Below, one piece after another: positions 1 through 7,947 of a DNA stretch of 64,000 nt. The position numbers and the translations under genes were made by a program. The stretch spans positions 62,001 through 126,000 of the forward strand of contig NZ_FMCS01000005.1 of the NCBI RefSeq assembly GCF_900091435.1. Reading direction: 5' to 3'. Each line of letters opens with the position of its first letter. Within the stretch, counting starts at the first letter, position 1. The notes below the pieces were generated by a model. The model made no database searches, was not told the DNA's origin, and saw only the letters and a program-made list of their open reading frames with translations. The stretch comes from Micromonospora chaiyaphumensis. GTDB lineage: Bacteria; Actinomycetota; Actinomycetes; Mycobacteriales; Micromonosporaceae.

Positions 1-271
1 CACGTCGATCCCGCCGGTTGATCCGCCGATCAGGCGGCCGGGGCTCCGGTGAGCAGGGCTCCGCCATCCGATCGGGGGAACGGGCCTGCATCGGAAGGTG
101 GGGCGGCCCGCCGGTGTGGCCGGAATTGGGGCCGTGCGGTGGAATCCGGGTGCGGCGCGGTACCGCGAGAGGACCTTGCCTTCTACGGTGACGTCCGGCA
201 CGCGGGCGGGTGGACGTTGCCGGGGACCGACCCGGTGGTGCCGTATCGGGCGTTCACAGGGAGTTGACTGG

Positions 272-3200
272 ATGCAGGTCTGGAGTCGCACCGTCGCGGG
301 TCTGGTCGCCGGGGCCGTCGTGGTGATGGGCGTACCGGCGGTCGCGGGCACCGTGGCGACGAAGCTCACCGCCACGGGCGCCGGCAGCACCGTGCAAACC
401 GGCGCGGCGGCGATGAGCGGCGGCGCCGCACTGGGCGCGGCGCGCACGGTCGCCACCGCGGCGCAGGTGGTGCCGGGTGACACCCGGCTGGTGCCGACGG
501 CGCCGCGTACCGACACGCCGCGGATCACCAACGGCGAGATCAAGGACCTGGAGGTGATCGGCAACCGGGTCTTCATCGCCGGCACCTTCACCTCGATCGC
601 CAACGTCGGCGGGGCGACCATCGCGCAGAAGTCGCTGGCCTCGTACAACCTGGACACCGGCAAGGTCGACACCGGCTTCAAGCCGACGTTCGACGGGTCC
701 GTCGAGGCCGTCGAGGCGGCGCCCGACGGGTCGGCGCTCTACGTCGCCGGGTCCTTCAACACGGTCGGCGGCGTCACGAAGCGGAAGATCGTGAAGCTCA
801 ACCCGACCACCGGCGCGCCGATCGCGGCGTTCACGGCGACCGCGAACGCCCGCGCGACCGCGCTGGCCGTGAGCGGCACCGCGGTCTACGTGGGCGGCCA
901 GTTCACCACGGTCAACGGGGTCAGCCGCCCCGGCCTGGTCGCGCTCAACCCGATCACGGGCGCCGTGGACACCGGCTTCAACCTGCCGCTCACCGGTGGC
1001 ATCGGCGTCGGCGGCATGCTCACCGTGCAGCAGCTCAAGCTGACCCACGACCGGAGCAAGCTGCTCGTCGTCCACACCGGCCGGCAGATCGCGGGCCAGG
1101 ACCGTTACGGCGTCGCCCTGATCAACACCGCCACCAAGGCCCTGCTGCCGTGGCGTACCCGGCTCTGGGAGGACAACCTCTCCTTCGTCGGTGGCATCCA
1201 GCGGGTGTTCGCCGGTGACATCGCGCCGGACGACTCCTACTTCGTCGTCACCAGCGGCTCGGGCGGCGACCGCCCGCCGATCAACGACACCGCCATCGCG
1301 TACCCGCTGACCGGCGCCGACAACGTCCAGCCGCTCTGGGTGTCGCGGCACTTCGACAGCGTCTACTCGGTCGCCATCACGGCCACCGCCGTCTACGTCG
1401 GCGGCCACTTCAGCTGGCAGGAGTCGCCGACCTCCAACGTCCCCTGGCCCGGCCTGGACAACGTCGGCTACGGCACCGGCCAGGGCCTGAGCGGCTACGG
1501 CCTCGGCGACCAGGTGGTCCGCCGCGACCATCTCGGCGCGCTCGACCCGAAGACCGGCACCGCGCTGGAGTGGAACCCCGGCTCCAACTCGTACGAGGGT
1601 GAGAAGGCCATGCTGGCCACCGCGCGGGGTCTCCTCGTCGGCGGCGACGGCAACGTCAAGGGCGGCAAGACCGTGGGCCGGGTCGGCTTCTTCGACCTGA
1701 ACACGGTGCCGGCGCCGTCGGCGGTGGACACCACCATCGTCACGCCCATCGAGGGCGCGGTGAAGCAGGCCAACGAGTCGTTCACGCTGGGCGGCCAGGC
1801 GCTCGCCCCGGCCGGCGTCACCCGGGTCCAGATCGAGATCCAGAACCGGAACACCAGCCAGTACCTCCAGGACGACATGACGACGTGGGGCGCGTCCAAC
1901 AGCATCAACGCCACGGTCGCCGCCGTGAACGCCACCTCGACGACGTGGACGCTCCCGGTGTCGCTGCCCTCCGGCGTCTACCAGATCCAGGCGAAGACCT
2001 TCGGCCGCAACAGCACCAGCGACCCCACGAAGGCGGTCAAGAAGATCGAGACGTTCCGGTTCGACGACCTGCCGCCGTCGACGCGGATCGACTCGCCGCC
2101 CGGCGGGCTGCTCGCCACGAAGACCTTCGTGGCCACCGGCACCGCCACCGACGACAAGGGCGTCAGCGCCCTGACCTACTCGTTCCGCACCCCCGACAAC
2201 CGGTACCTCCAGGACGACGGCTCGGTGGCGCCGGTCTACAACACCTTCCGCGGCGAGCCGGACGTGATCGGCGCGCTGTCGACCACCTGGCAGTTCGAGG
2301 TGGCCCTGCCCATCGAGGGCCAGTGGAAGATGACCGCCACGGCCACCGACACCGCCGGCCAGAGCGACCTGCGCGGCGACACCCGCGACTGGACCGTCTC
2401 GTCGACCGGCGTCCCGCCGACGGTCGCCATCACGGCGCCGGTGCCGATGACCCCGCCGACCGCGGCCGCACCGGTCACCGTCGGGCCGGGCGGCACCATC
2501 ACCTTCTCCGGCACCGCACAGGACGACGACGCCGTCCGGTCGGTCGAGATCTACCTGCGCAACAACACCACCCGGGAGTCGCTGGCCGCCGACGGCACAT
2601 GGGGCGCCGACTCGGTGGCGGCCTACCACCGGATCTCCCCGACCAACCTCAGCGCCCCGTCGTACGCCTGGTCGTACACCAGCGTGCCGCTCACCCCGGG
2701 CGTCTACGACTTCCGGGTACGCGCCACCGACAGCCTGGGCCTGACCACGTCGGGCACGAACATGGGCCGGCTCACCGTCACCGCGCAGGTGCCCGGCGAC
2801 GCGTTCCCCGACGGCCGGCTCAGCTTCACCGGTGTCGACCAGAACGTCGACCAGTTGCACCTCAACCTGGCCGGCACGGCGACCGACGACAAGGGCGTGC
2901 AGAGCGTCCGGGTGGCGCTGCGCGACCTGGACACCGGCCGGTACGTCCAGCCGAACGGCACCATGGCCGCCGCCTTCGCCACGGTGAACGCCACGCTGGC
3001 CGCGCCGGGCGCGACGAGCACCGCGTTCACCCTGTCGATCGACCTGCCGACCAAGGGCGAGTACAGCGTCGAGGCCTGGGCCGTCGACACGGCGGGCCAG
3101 CAGGACGGGTCGACCTCCGGCGCGACCGCGCGGTACCTGGTCTACCCGGGTGACCTCGACCCGCGGCTGGAGCCGAGCATCACCCCGGTCGAGGGCGAGG

Positions 3201-3511
3201 TCTACACCGGCGGGCGCATCGTGGTCACCGGCCGGGCCGTCGACGACATCGGGATGCTGCGGGTGGACATCCAGATCTCCAACAGCGCGGGTCAGGGGAT
3301 GAACGCCGCCGGCACGTTCAGCACGCCGGGCACCCCGGGCAACTTCCCGTGGATCGCGTCCTTCCTCACCAGCCCGGGTTCCCCGGGGTCGAACTTCGCG
3401 TACACCTCGCCGGCGATCCCGGCGGGCACCTACACGGTCTCGATCCGGGGCGTCGACAACTACGGGCAGGTGCAGCAGCCGCCGAGGACCGTCTCGGTGA
3501 CCGTCAACTGA
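272..3511 (+). CDS. Secreted delta-60-type beta-propeller protein with five Ig-like domains
   Basis: Encodes 1079 residues. An N-terminal signal peptide (QVWSR, then a hydrophobic stretch to about residue 27) predicts export. Residues about 90-420 carry repeated blades ending in forms such as VFIAGTFTSI, LYVAGSFNTV and VYVGGQFTTV, typical of delta-60/DUF5122 propellers. From about residue 490 there are five tandem Ig-like modules, several with a TATDDKGV-type core, reaching the C-terminus. No catalytic motif or LPXTG anchor is visible. The ATG at 272 was chosen because AGGGAG lies about 8 nt upstream and the signal peptide starts there; the frame stays open upstream without homology. Probably a free extracellular or wall-associated binding protein; its ligand cannot be read from the sequence. 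Confidence 0.8.
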   Translation: MQVWSRTVAGLVAGAVVVMGVPAVAGTVATKLTATGAGSTVQTGAAAMSGGAALGAARTVATAAQVVPGDTRLVPTAPRTDTPRITNGEIKDLEVIGNRVFIAGTFTSIANVGGATIAQKSLASYNLDTGKVDTGFKPTFDGSVEAVEAAPDGSALYVAGSFNTVGGVTKRKIVKLNPTTGAPIAAFTATANARATALAVSGTAVYVGGQFTTVNGVSRPGLVALNPITGAVDTGFNLPLTGGIGVGGMLTVQQLKLTHDRSKLLVVHTGRQIAGQDRYGVALINTATKALLPWRTRLWEDNLSFVGGIQRVFAGDIAPDDSYFVVTSGSGGDRPPINDTAIAYPLTGADNVQPLWVSRHFDSVYSVAITATAVYVGGHFSWQESPTSNVPWPGLDNVGYGTGQGLSGYGLGDQVVRRDHLGALDPKTGTALEWNPGSNSYEGEKAMLATARGLLVGGDGNVKGGKTVGRVGFFDLNTVPAPSAVDTTIVTPIEGAVKQANESFTLGGQALAPAGVTRVQIEIQNRNTSQYLQDDMTTWGASNSINATVAAVNATSTTWTLPVSLPSGVYQIQAKTFGRNSTSDPTKAVKKIETFRFDDLPPSTRIDSPPGGLLATKTFVATGTATDDKGVSALTYSFRTPDNRYLQDDGSVAPVYNTFRGEPDVIGALSTTWQFEVALPIEGQWKMTATATDTAGQSDLRGDTRDWTVSSTGVPPTVAITAPVPMTPPTAAAPVTVGPGGTITFSGTAQDDDAVRSVEIYLRNNTTRESLAADGTWGADSVAAYHRISPTNLSAPSYAWSYTSVPLTPGVYDFRVRATDSLGLTTSGTNMGRLTVTAQVPGDAFPDGRLSFTGVDQNVDQLHLNLAGTATDDKGVQSVRVALRDLDTGRYVQPNGTMAAAFATVNATLAAPGATSTAFTLSIDLPTKGEYSVEAWAVDTAGQQDGSTSGATARYLVYPGDLDPRLEPSITPVEGEVYTGGRIVVTGRAVDDIGMLRVDIQISNSAGQGMNAAGTFSTPGTPGNFPWIASFLTSPGSPGSNFAYTSPAIPAGTYTVSIRGVDNYGQVQQPPRTVSVTVN

Positions 3512-3516
3512 GCCCG

Positions 3517-3560
3517 GCCGCGGACCGGTCCGGCCCTCCGGGGCCGGCCCGGTCCGCGGC
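3517..3560. terminator. Bidirectional hairpin between convergent genes
   Basis: A 19-bp stem with one mismatch (arms 3517-3535 and 3542-3560) and a 6-nt loop lies 5 nt after the stop at 3511 and just beyond the opposing stop at 3565. There is no U-tract, as is common for high-GC actinobacterial terminators. It probably serves both convergent genes. Confidence 0.75.
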
Positions 3561-3564
3561 GCTT

Positions 3565-4614
3565 TCAGCGGGGTACGACGATGCACATCCCGCCGGCCCC
3601 CGGCCCGTCCATGGTGGTCAGCGCCTCGGGCACCGCGTCGAGGCCGATGGTGCGGGTGATCAGCTCGCCGGGGCGCAGCACCCCGGCCGTGACCAGCCGG
3701 AGCAGCTCCGGGTAGGCGTGCGCCGCCATGCCGTGGCTGCCCCGCAGCTCCAGCTCGTACGCGATCACCAGCTCCATGGGCAGCGCCGGGCGACCCTGGG
3801 CGACGGGGAGGAGGCCGACCTGGACGTGCCGGCCGCGCCGGCGCAGGCTCTCGACGGACGCCACGCAGGTCGCGTGACTGCCCAGCGCGTCGAGGGAGAG
3901 GTGCGCCCCGCCGCCGGTCGCCTCCCGGACGGCCGCGGCCACCGCACCCGGTCCGCTGAACTCACCGCCGTCCAGGCAGACCGTCGCGCCGAAGCGCCGG
4001 GCGAGGTCCAGCGCGCCGGGGGCGATGTCGACGGCCACCACCCGTGCGCCGCAGGCCGCCGCGATCATCACGGCCGACAGGCCCACCCCACCACAGCCGT
4101 GCACCGCCACCCACTCGCCGGCCGCCACCCGGCCCTGGCCGACCACGGCCCGGAACGCCGTGGCGAAGCGGCAGCCGAGCGCCGCGGCGGTCGGGTGGTC
4201 CAGGTCGTCGGGGAGGCGGACCAGGTTGACGTCGGCCTGCCGCACCACCACGTACTCGGCGAACGAGCCCCAGTGGGTGAAGCCGGGCTGCGTCTGCCGC
4301 TCGCAGACCTGCTGGTCGCCGGCCAGGCAGGCGGGGCACTGCCCGCAGGCGCAGACGAAGGGCGCGGTGACCCGGTCGCCGGGCCGCCAGCCGCGGACGC
4401 CCGCGCCCACGGCCGCGACGACGCCGGCGAACTCGTGCCCGGGGATGTGCGGCGGGCGGATGTCGGGGTCATGCCCCTGCCAGCCGTGCCAGTCGCTGCG
4501 GCACAACCCGGTCGCCTCGACCCGGATCACCACGCCGTCGGGCGGCGCCACGGGGTCGGGGACCTCGCGGACCTCGGGCCGGGCACCGAACTCGTCGAAG
4601 ATCACGGCACGCAT
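3565..4614 (-). CDS. Zinc-dependent medium-chain alcohol dehydrogenase
   Basis: Encodes 349 residues, normal for the MDR family. The catalytic-zinc region is visible as CRSDWHGW followed by PGHEFAGVV. The structural-zinc lobe has four cysteines in CACGQCPACLAGDQQVC. The Rossmann fold follows with GCGGVGLSAV. It should oxidise an alcohol, or reduce the aldehyde, using NAD(P) in the cytoplasm; the substrate is not evident. The ATG at 4614 has GAGG about 9 nt upstream. It is convergent with the propeller gene and divergent from the arginase-fold gene, with only 94 bp between the two starts, so they may share a control region. Confidence 0.88.
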   Translation of the reverse strand: MRAVIFDEFGARPEVREVPDPVAPPDGVVIRVEATGLCRSDWHGWQGHDPDIRPPHIPGHEFAGVVAAVGAGVRGWRPGDRVTAPFVCACGQCPACLAGDQQVCERQTQPGFTHWGSFAEYVVVRQADVNLVRLPDDLDHPTAAALGCRFATAFRAVVGQGRVAAGEWVAVHGCGGVGLSAVMIAAACGARVVAVDIAPGALDLARRFGATVCLDGGEFSGPGAVAAAVREATGGGAHLSLDALGSHATCVASVESLRRRGRHVQVGLLPVAQGRPALPMELVIAYELELRGSHGMAAHAYPELLRLVTAGVLRPGELITRTIGLDAVPEALTTMDGPGAGGMCIVVPR

Positions 4615-4708
4615 GACGGCATCCTCACACGCCGCCCGCCCAGCCGGCCGGTGCGGGTGGCCGCCCGATACCGCCGCTCCGCACGGCCCGGGATGCCACC
4701 ATGGGGGC

Positions 4709-5611
4709 GTGACAGCGCAGGGCTGGTATCTGGCGGGGGCGCCGTGGGACTGCTCGGGGCTCGGCCGGGGTGAGCGGCTCGCGCCGGCCGCGCTGCGGGC
4801 GGCCGGGCTGTCGGAGCTCGTCCCCGACGACGCCGGGGACGCCCCGATCGTCATCGACGACGACCGGCGGGACGACGCCACCGGCGTACGCGCCCTGGAA
4901 CAGACCACCCGGGCGGCGACCGTGCTCGCCGACTGGCTCGACGCCGCCGCCGGGCGCCGGCCCGGCCACCGGCCGCTCGTGGTCGGCGGGGACTGCAGCC
5001 TGCTGCTGGGTGTCCTGCCCTGGCTGCGGCGGAGCCGGGGCCGGGTGGGGCTCTGGTTCGTCGACGGGCACCCCGACTACCTCGACGGTCCCTCCTCGCC
5101 GACGGGGGAGACCGCCGACATGGACCTGGCTCTCCTCACCGGCTCCGGGCCCGAGCGGCTCACGGCGCCGGCCGGGTCGACCGCCCCGCTCGTCGCGCCC
5201 GCCGACGTGGTGCTGGTCGGCCACCGCACCCGTGACCTCGACCCGGAGGCCGCAGCGGAGGTGGCCCGGCTGCCCGACAGTATCCGGCGCATCGACGCTC
5301 CCGCGGTCGTCGGCGCGCCACGCCGGTGCGGGGAGCGCGCCGCGGCCCTGCTCGCCGGTGTCGACGGGGGTGTCTGGCTGCACGTCGACTGCGACGTGCT
5401 CGACCCGGCGGCCATGCCGGCCGTCAGCTACCCGGAACCCGGCGGGCCGACGGCCGGGCAGGTGGCCGACCTGCTGGCGCCACTCGTCGCCGGGCCCCGG
5501 CTGCTCGGCGTGAGCATCGCCGACTTCCGGCCCGACCTGGATCCGGACGGCACCCACGCGGCGACCCTTGTCGAACTGTTCCGCCGGCTGCTGCCCGGTG
5601 CCGGTGCTTGA
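4709..5611 (+). CDS. Arginase/agmatinase-fold (ureohydrolase) protein, atypical metal site
   Basis: Encodes 300 residues, the usual ureohydrolase size. Three metal-binding blocks are in order: GGDCS (93-97), DGHPD (119-123) and HVDCDVLDP (225-233), matching GGDHS, DAHxD and SxDxDxxDP. The first block has Cys96 where arginases have the Mn-ligating His. Cys can ligate metal, so activity is possible but the substrate is uncertain (arginase, agmatinase, formimidoylglutamase and guanidinobutyrase are family options). The GTG at 4709 was chosen as the first start giving the N-terminal beta strand QGWYLAGAPWD; no good Shine-Dalgarno is present. It is divergent from the alcohol dehydrogenase and followed after 276 bp by a P450. 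Confidence 0.78.
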   Translation: MTAQGWYLAGAPWDCSGLGRGERLAPAALRAAGLSELVPDDAGDAPIVIDDDRRDDATGVRALEQTTRAATVLADWLDAAAGRRPGHRPLVVGGDCSLLLGVLPWLRRSRGRVGLWFVDGHPDYLDGPSSPTGETADMDLALLTGSGPERLTAPAGSTAPLVAPADVVLVGHRTRDLDPEAAAEVARLPDSIRRIDAPAVVGAPRRCGERAAALLAGVDGGVWLHVDCDVLDPAAMPAVSYPEPGGPTAGQVADLLAPLVAGPRLLGVSIADFRPDLDPDGTHAATLVELFRRLLPGAGA

Positions 5612-5791
5612 CGAATGGCCGTCCATTTCCGCGACGGCTGGTTGATGGCCGAATCCCCTCTGATCACCTGCTCGGCGTAGGGTCGTTCGGGCTGCTCATG
5701 GCCGGTGTCGATGCGCAACGGGCAGGTCGCAATTTGCAGACGGGCGAGGAATTCGCAAGGCGCCAGGAACGCAATTCCCAAGCAAATTCTA

Positions 5792-5813
5792 TTGACGTCG
5801 ACAAATCTTGACT
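5792..5813 (+). promoter_or_regulatory. AT-rich promoter region upstream of P450
   Basis: The 276-bp gap 5612-5887 contains no gene I can support. Its 3' part (about 5725-5820) is strikingly AT-rich for this window and holds two TTGAC hexamers 16 bp apart (TTGACG at 5792 and TTGACT at 5808). No convincing -10 element follows either one, so I only mark the region as the likely P450 control region. Confidence 0.3.
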
Positions 5814-5887
5814 TGATTCGCGGAATGGCGCACCGTGAAAGGTGCCGGCACCGACGGGTCGCCGGGTCGCCAGGTCAGGAGGCGGTC

Positions 5888-7150
5888 ATGCGGTGGAATC
5901 CGTTCACCGGCGCGTACCTCGCCGATCCGGCGCAGGTGTGGCGAGGGCTCCTCGACTCCCCGGGCGGGGTGCACCACGACGAGGCCCTCGGGCTCTGGCT
6001 GATCACCCGGCACGCCGACGTGCGCCGGGCGCTCGGCGACACCGAGAGCTTCCGCAACGCCCTCACCCTCGCGCCGGTCTACGACGTCTGCCCGGAGGCG
6101 CTGGCCGTCATCCTGCAGATCGACGCCCCGCCCACCACGGCCGCCGCCGACCCGCCGGTGCATCCGCGCACCCGCCGGGCGCTGCGGGCCACCTTCGCGA
6201 ACACCGCCGACCGGGTCGAGCAGCGGTACGGCGCGATCGTCCGGCGCCGGGTCGACGAACTGGTCGCCCGCCTCGTCGCGCGCGCCGGCCAGCAGGTCGA
6301 CCTCGTGTCGGAGTTCACCACCGAACTGCCCCTGCTGGTGCTTCTCGACCTGCTCGGCGTGCCCGAGCGGGACATCGCCCGCGTCCGGGCCTGGGCCGAC
6401 GGGCAGATCGCCCTGGTGTGGGGGCGGCCCGAGCCGGCGGAGCAGGTCCGGCTCGCCCAGGGCCTGCTGGAGTTCTGGCGCTACTGCCAGGCGCTCGTGC
6501 GTGACCGGCTCGACGGCGGCGGCCCCGGCGACGGCTACGTCGACCAGTTGATCGCGTACCGGGGCGGCGACGACGAGGTGCTCACGGTCGCCGAGGTGTC
6601 GAGCATCGTGTTCAACCTGCTCGTGGCCGGGCACGAGACCACCGCGGGGCTGCTCGCCCACGCGCTGGACCAGGCGCTCACCGACCCCGACCGCTGGCCG
6701 GCGATCGCTGCCGAGCCGCACCGGGTGCCCGCGTTCCTCACCGAGACCCTGCGCTTCGCGCCCGCCATCGACGGCTGGCTGCGGGTGACCAGCCGGCCGG
6801 TCACGCTGGACGGCGTCACGATCCCGGCCGGGGCGCGCTGCCTGCTGCTCATCGGCGCCGCGAACCGGGATCCGGCGGTGTTCGCCCACCCCGACCGGTT
6901 CGACCCGCAGCGGACCGACGCGACCGACCACCTCTCGTTCGGGCACGGGCCGCACTTCTGCATCGGCGCCGCACTGGCGCGGCTGGAGGCCGGGATCGCC
7001 CTCACCCGGCTCGCCGCGGCCGTGCCCGGGCTGCGGCTGGCGCCGGGGCACCGCCGGTCGTACCAGCCGAACGTGGCGTTCCGCGCGCACCGGGGCCTGC
7101 CGGTCGTGGTCGAGGCGGCGGCGCCGGCCGTCCAGCAGACGGCGGCCTGA
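5888..7150 (+). CDS. Cytochrome P450
   Basis: Encodes 420 residues, a normal soluble class-I bacterial P450. The I-helix oxygen-activation motif is AGHETT (247-252), the K-helix ExxR is in ETLRFAP, and the heme-binding loop is FGHGPHFCIG with the thiolate ligand at Cys358. It should hydroxylate or epoxidise a small molecule with electrons from ferredoxin, but no ferredoxin or reductase gene is adjacent. The ATG at 5888 has AGGAGG at 5877-5882, five nt away, which decides this start over in-frame upstream options. The gene stands alone with no biosynthetic neighbours, so the substrate cannot be guessed. Confidence 0.93.
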   Translation: MRWNPFTGAYLADPAQVWRGLLDSPGGVHHDEALGLWLITRHADVRRALGDTESFRNALTLAPVYDVCPEALAVILQIDAPPTTAAADPPVHPRTRRALRATFANTADRVEQRYGAIVRRRVDELVARLVARAGQQVDLVSEFTTELPLLVLLDLLGVPERDIARVRAWADGQIALVWGRPEPAEQVRLAQGLLEFWRYCQALVRDRLDGGGPGDGYVDQLIAYRGGDDEVLTVAEVSSIVFNLLVAGHETTAGLLAHALDQALTDPDRWPAIAAEPHRVPAFLTETLRFAPAIDGWLRVTSRPVTLDGVTIPAGARCLLLIGAANRDPAVFAHPDRFDPQRTDATDHLSFGHGPHFCIGAALARLEAGIALTRLAAAVPGLRLAPGHRRSYQPNVAFRAHRGLPVVVEAAAPAVQQTAA

Positions 7151-7315
7151 CCGGCGTGGCCGTGCCGGGCGCTGAGCTGCGCGCGCCGTCACGGAGCGGA
7201 GTCATGTCTTCACACCCGTCGGTCGATGGGTTAAGAATTGTCCCCTGCGAATGCCCAGTCATCACCCCGCCCGGATCTCATGTCGACGCCGCGCCGGCGT
7301 CGCGAAGGTGAGCAC

Positions 7316-7768
7316 ATGGATCGCACGCCCCCGTCGAGCGCCGCTCACTCCGCCGCCAGCCATCGCTTTCGCGCGGAGTTGCGCCGGTGGCGGACGCGAC
7401 AGGGGCTGACCCAGCGGGCGCTGGCGGAGCGGGTGCGGTTCAGCCGGGAGACGGTCGCCGCCGTCGAGTCCGGCCGCCGGTTCGGCAGCCAGGAGTTCGC
7501 CGTCCGGTGCGACGAGGTGCTCGGCACCGGTGGCCGGCTGGCGGCGTTGTGGCCCCAGGTCGCGGCGGAGCAGTTGGCCGCGGACGGCCGGCGCGGGCCC
7601 CGGTTCGGCGAGGTGGCGCGGCTGGACGACCCGCCGGCCCCGCGGCGGGACGCGCGCGACCCGGGGGCCGTGGTGGCGGCCATCGACGAGCTGCGGGAGC
7701 TCATCGGTCAGGTGCTCGGCCAGCCGGAGGTCGACGGCCCGCCGTCCGCGCCGCCCGCGCGGCGCTGA
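7316..7768 (+). CDS. Small XRE-type helix-turn-helix regulator
   Basis: Encodes 150 residues. An XRE/Cro-type HTH spans about residues 15-75: FRAELRRWRTRQGLTQRALA gives helices 1-2 and VRFSRETVAAVESGRR the recognition region. Many actinobacterial proteins of this type carry a long DUF5753 ligand domain; here only about 75 polar residues follow, ending in a short helix. The ATG at 7316 has GAAGG about 7 nt upstream. It lies 179 bp before the sensor-kinase operon on the same strand, and the gap holds repeated GTAC boxes, so local control of that operon is a reasonable inference, not shown. Confidence 0.72.
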   Translation: MDRTPPSSAAHSAASHRFRAELRRWRTRQGLTQRALAERVRFSRETVAAVESGRRFGSQEFAVRCDEVLGTGGRLAALWPQVAAEQLAADGRRGPRFGEVARLDDPPAPRRDARDPGAVVAAIDELRELIGQVLGQPEVDGPPSAPPARR

Positions 7769-7818
7769 CGCCCGGAAGGGGCTGGGCGGCACGCGCGCCG
7801 CCGGCGCTGCCAACTCTG

Positions 7819-7850
7819 GGTACAGATGCTGGTACGGGCTGTTTGTACCA
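7819..7850. promoter_or_regulatory. Triple GTAC-box operator candidate
   Basis: Three GTAC cores start at 7820, 7832 and 7845, spaced 12 and 13 bp. The outer two form an inverted repeat (GGTACA at 7819-7824 and TGTACC at 7844-7849); the middle and last form TGGTAC-N9-GTACCA. The array lies about 100 bp upstream of the sensor-kinase start and downstream of the HTH gene. It is a plausible dimer-binding site, with the HTH protein the nearest candidate. Confidence 0.4.
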
Positions 7851-7947
7851 CCGACAGGTCTGGCCTGAGCGCACGGCTTCCGGCGCAATGAAACGTGCAA
7901 TCCGCAAATGCAGATAGACCGTTGTTGATGAGTGCGGGGAGTCAGCC

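Noticed and set aside
50..230. Possible c-di-AMP (ydaO-like) riboswitch upstream of the propeller gene
   Set aside because: GGGGGAAC and GTGGAATCC-like pieces are reminiscent of that class, but the conserved GACAGCTAACC-type 3' block and a consistent pseudoknot are not visible. A covariance-model search would decide.
254..3586. 1110-codon open frame antisense to the propeller gene
   Set aside because: Arg/Asp/Gly-rich translation with no domain; a codon-bias shadow of the real gene on the plus strand.
5705..7150. Biosynthetic cluster around the P450
   Set aside because: Neighbours are an arginase-fold protein and an HTH gene; no ferredoxin, synthase or tailoring enzymes are adjacent, so no pathway can be argued.
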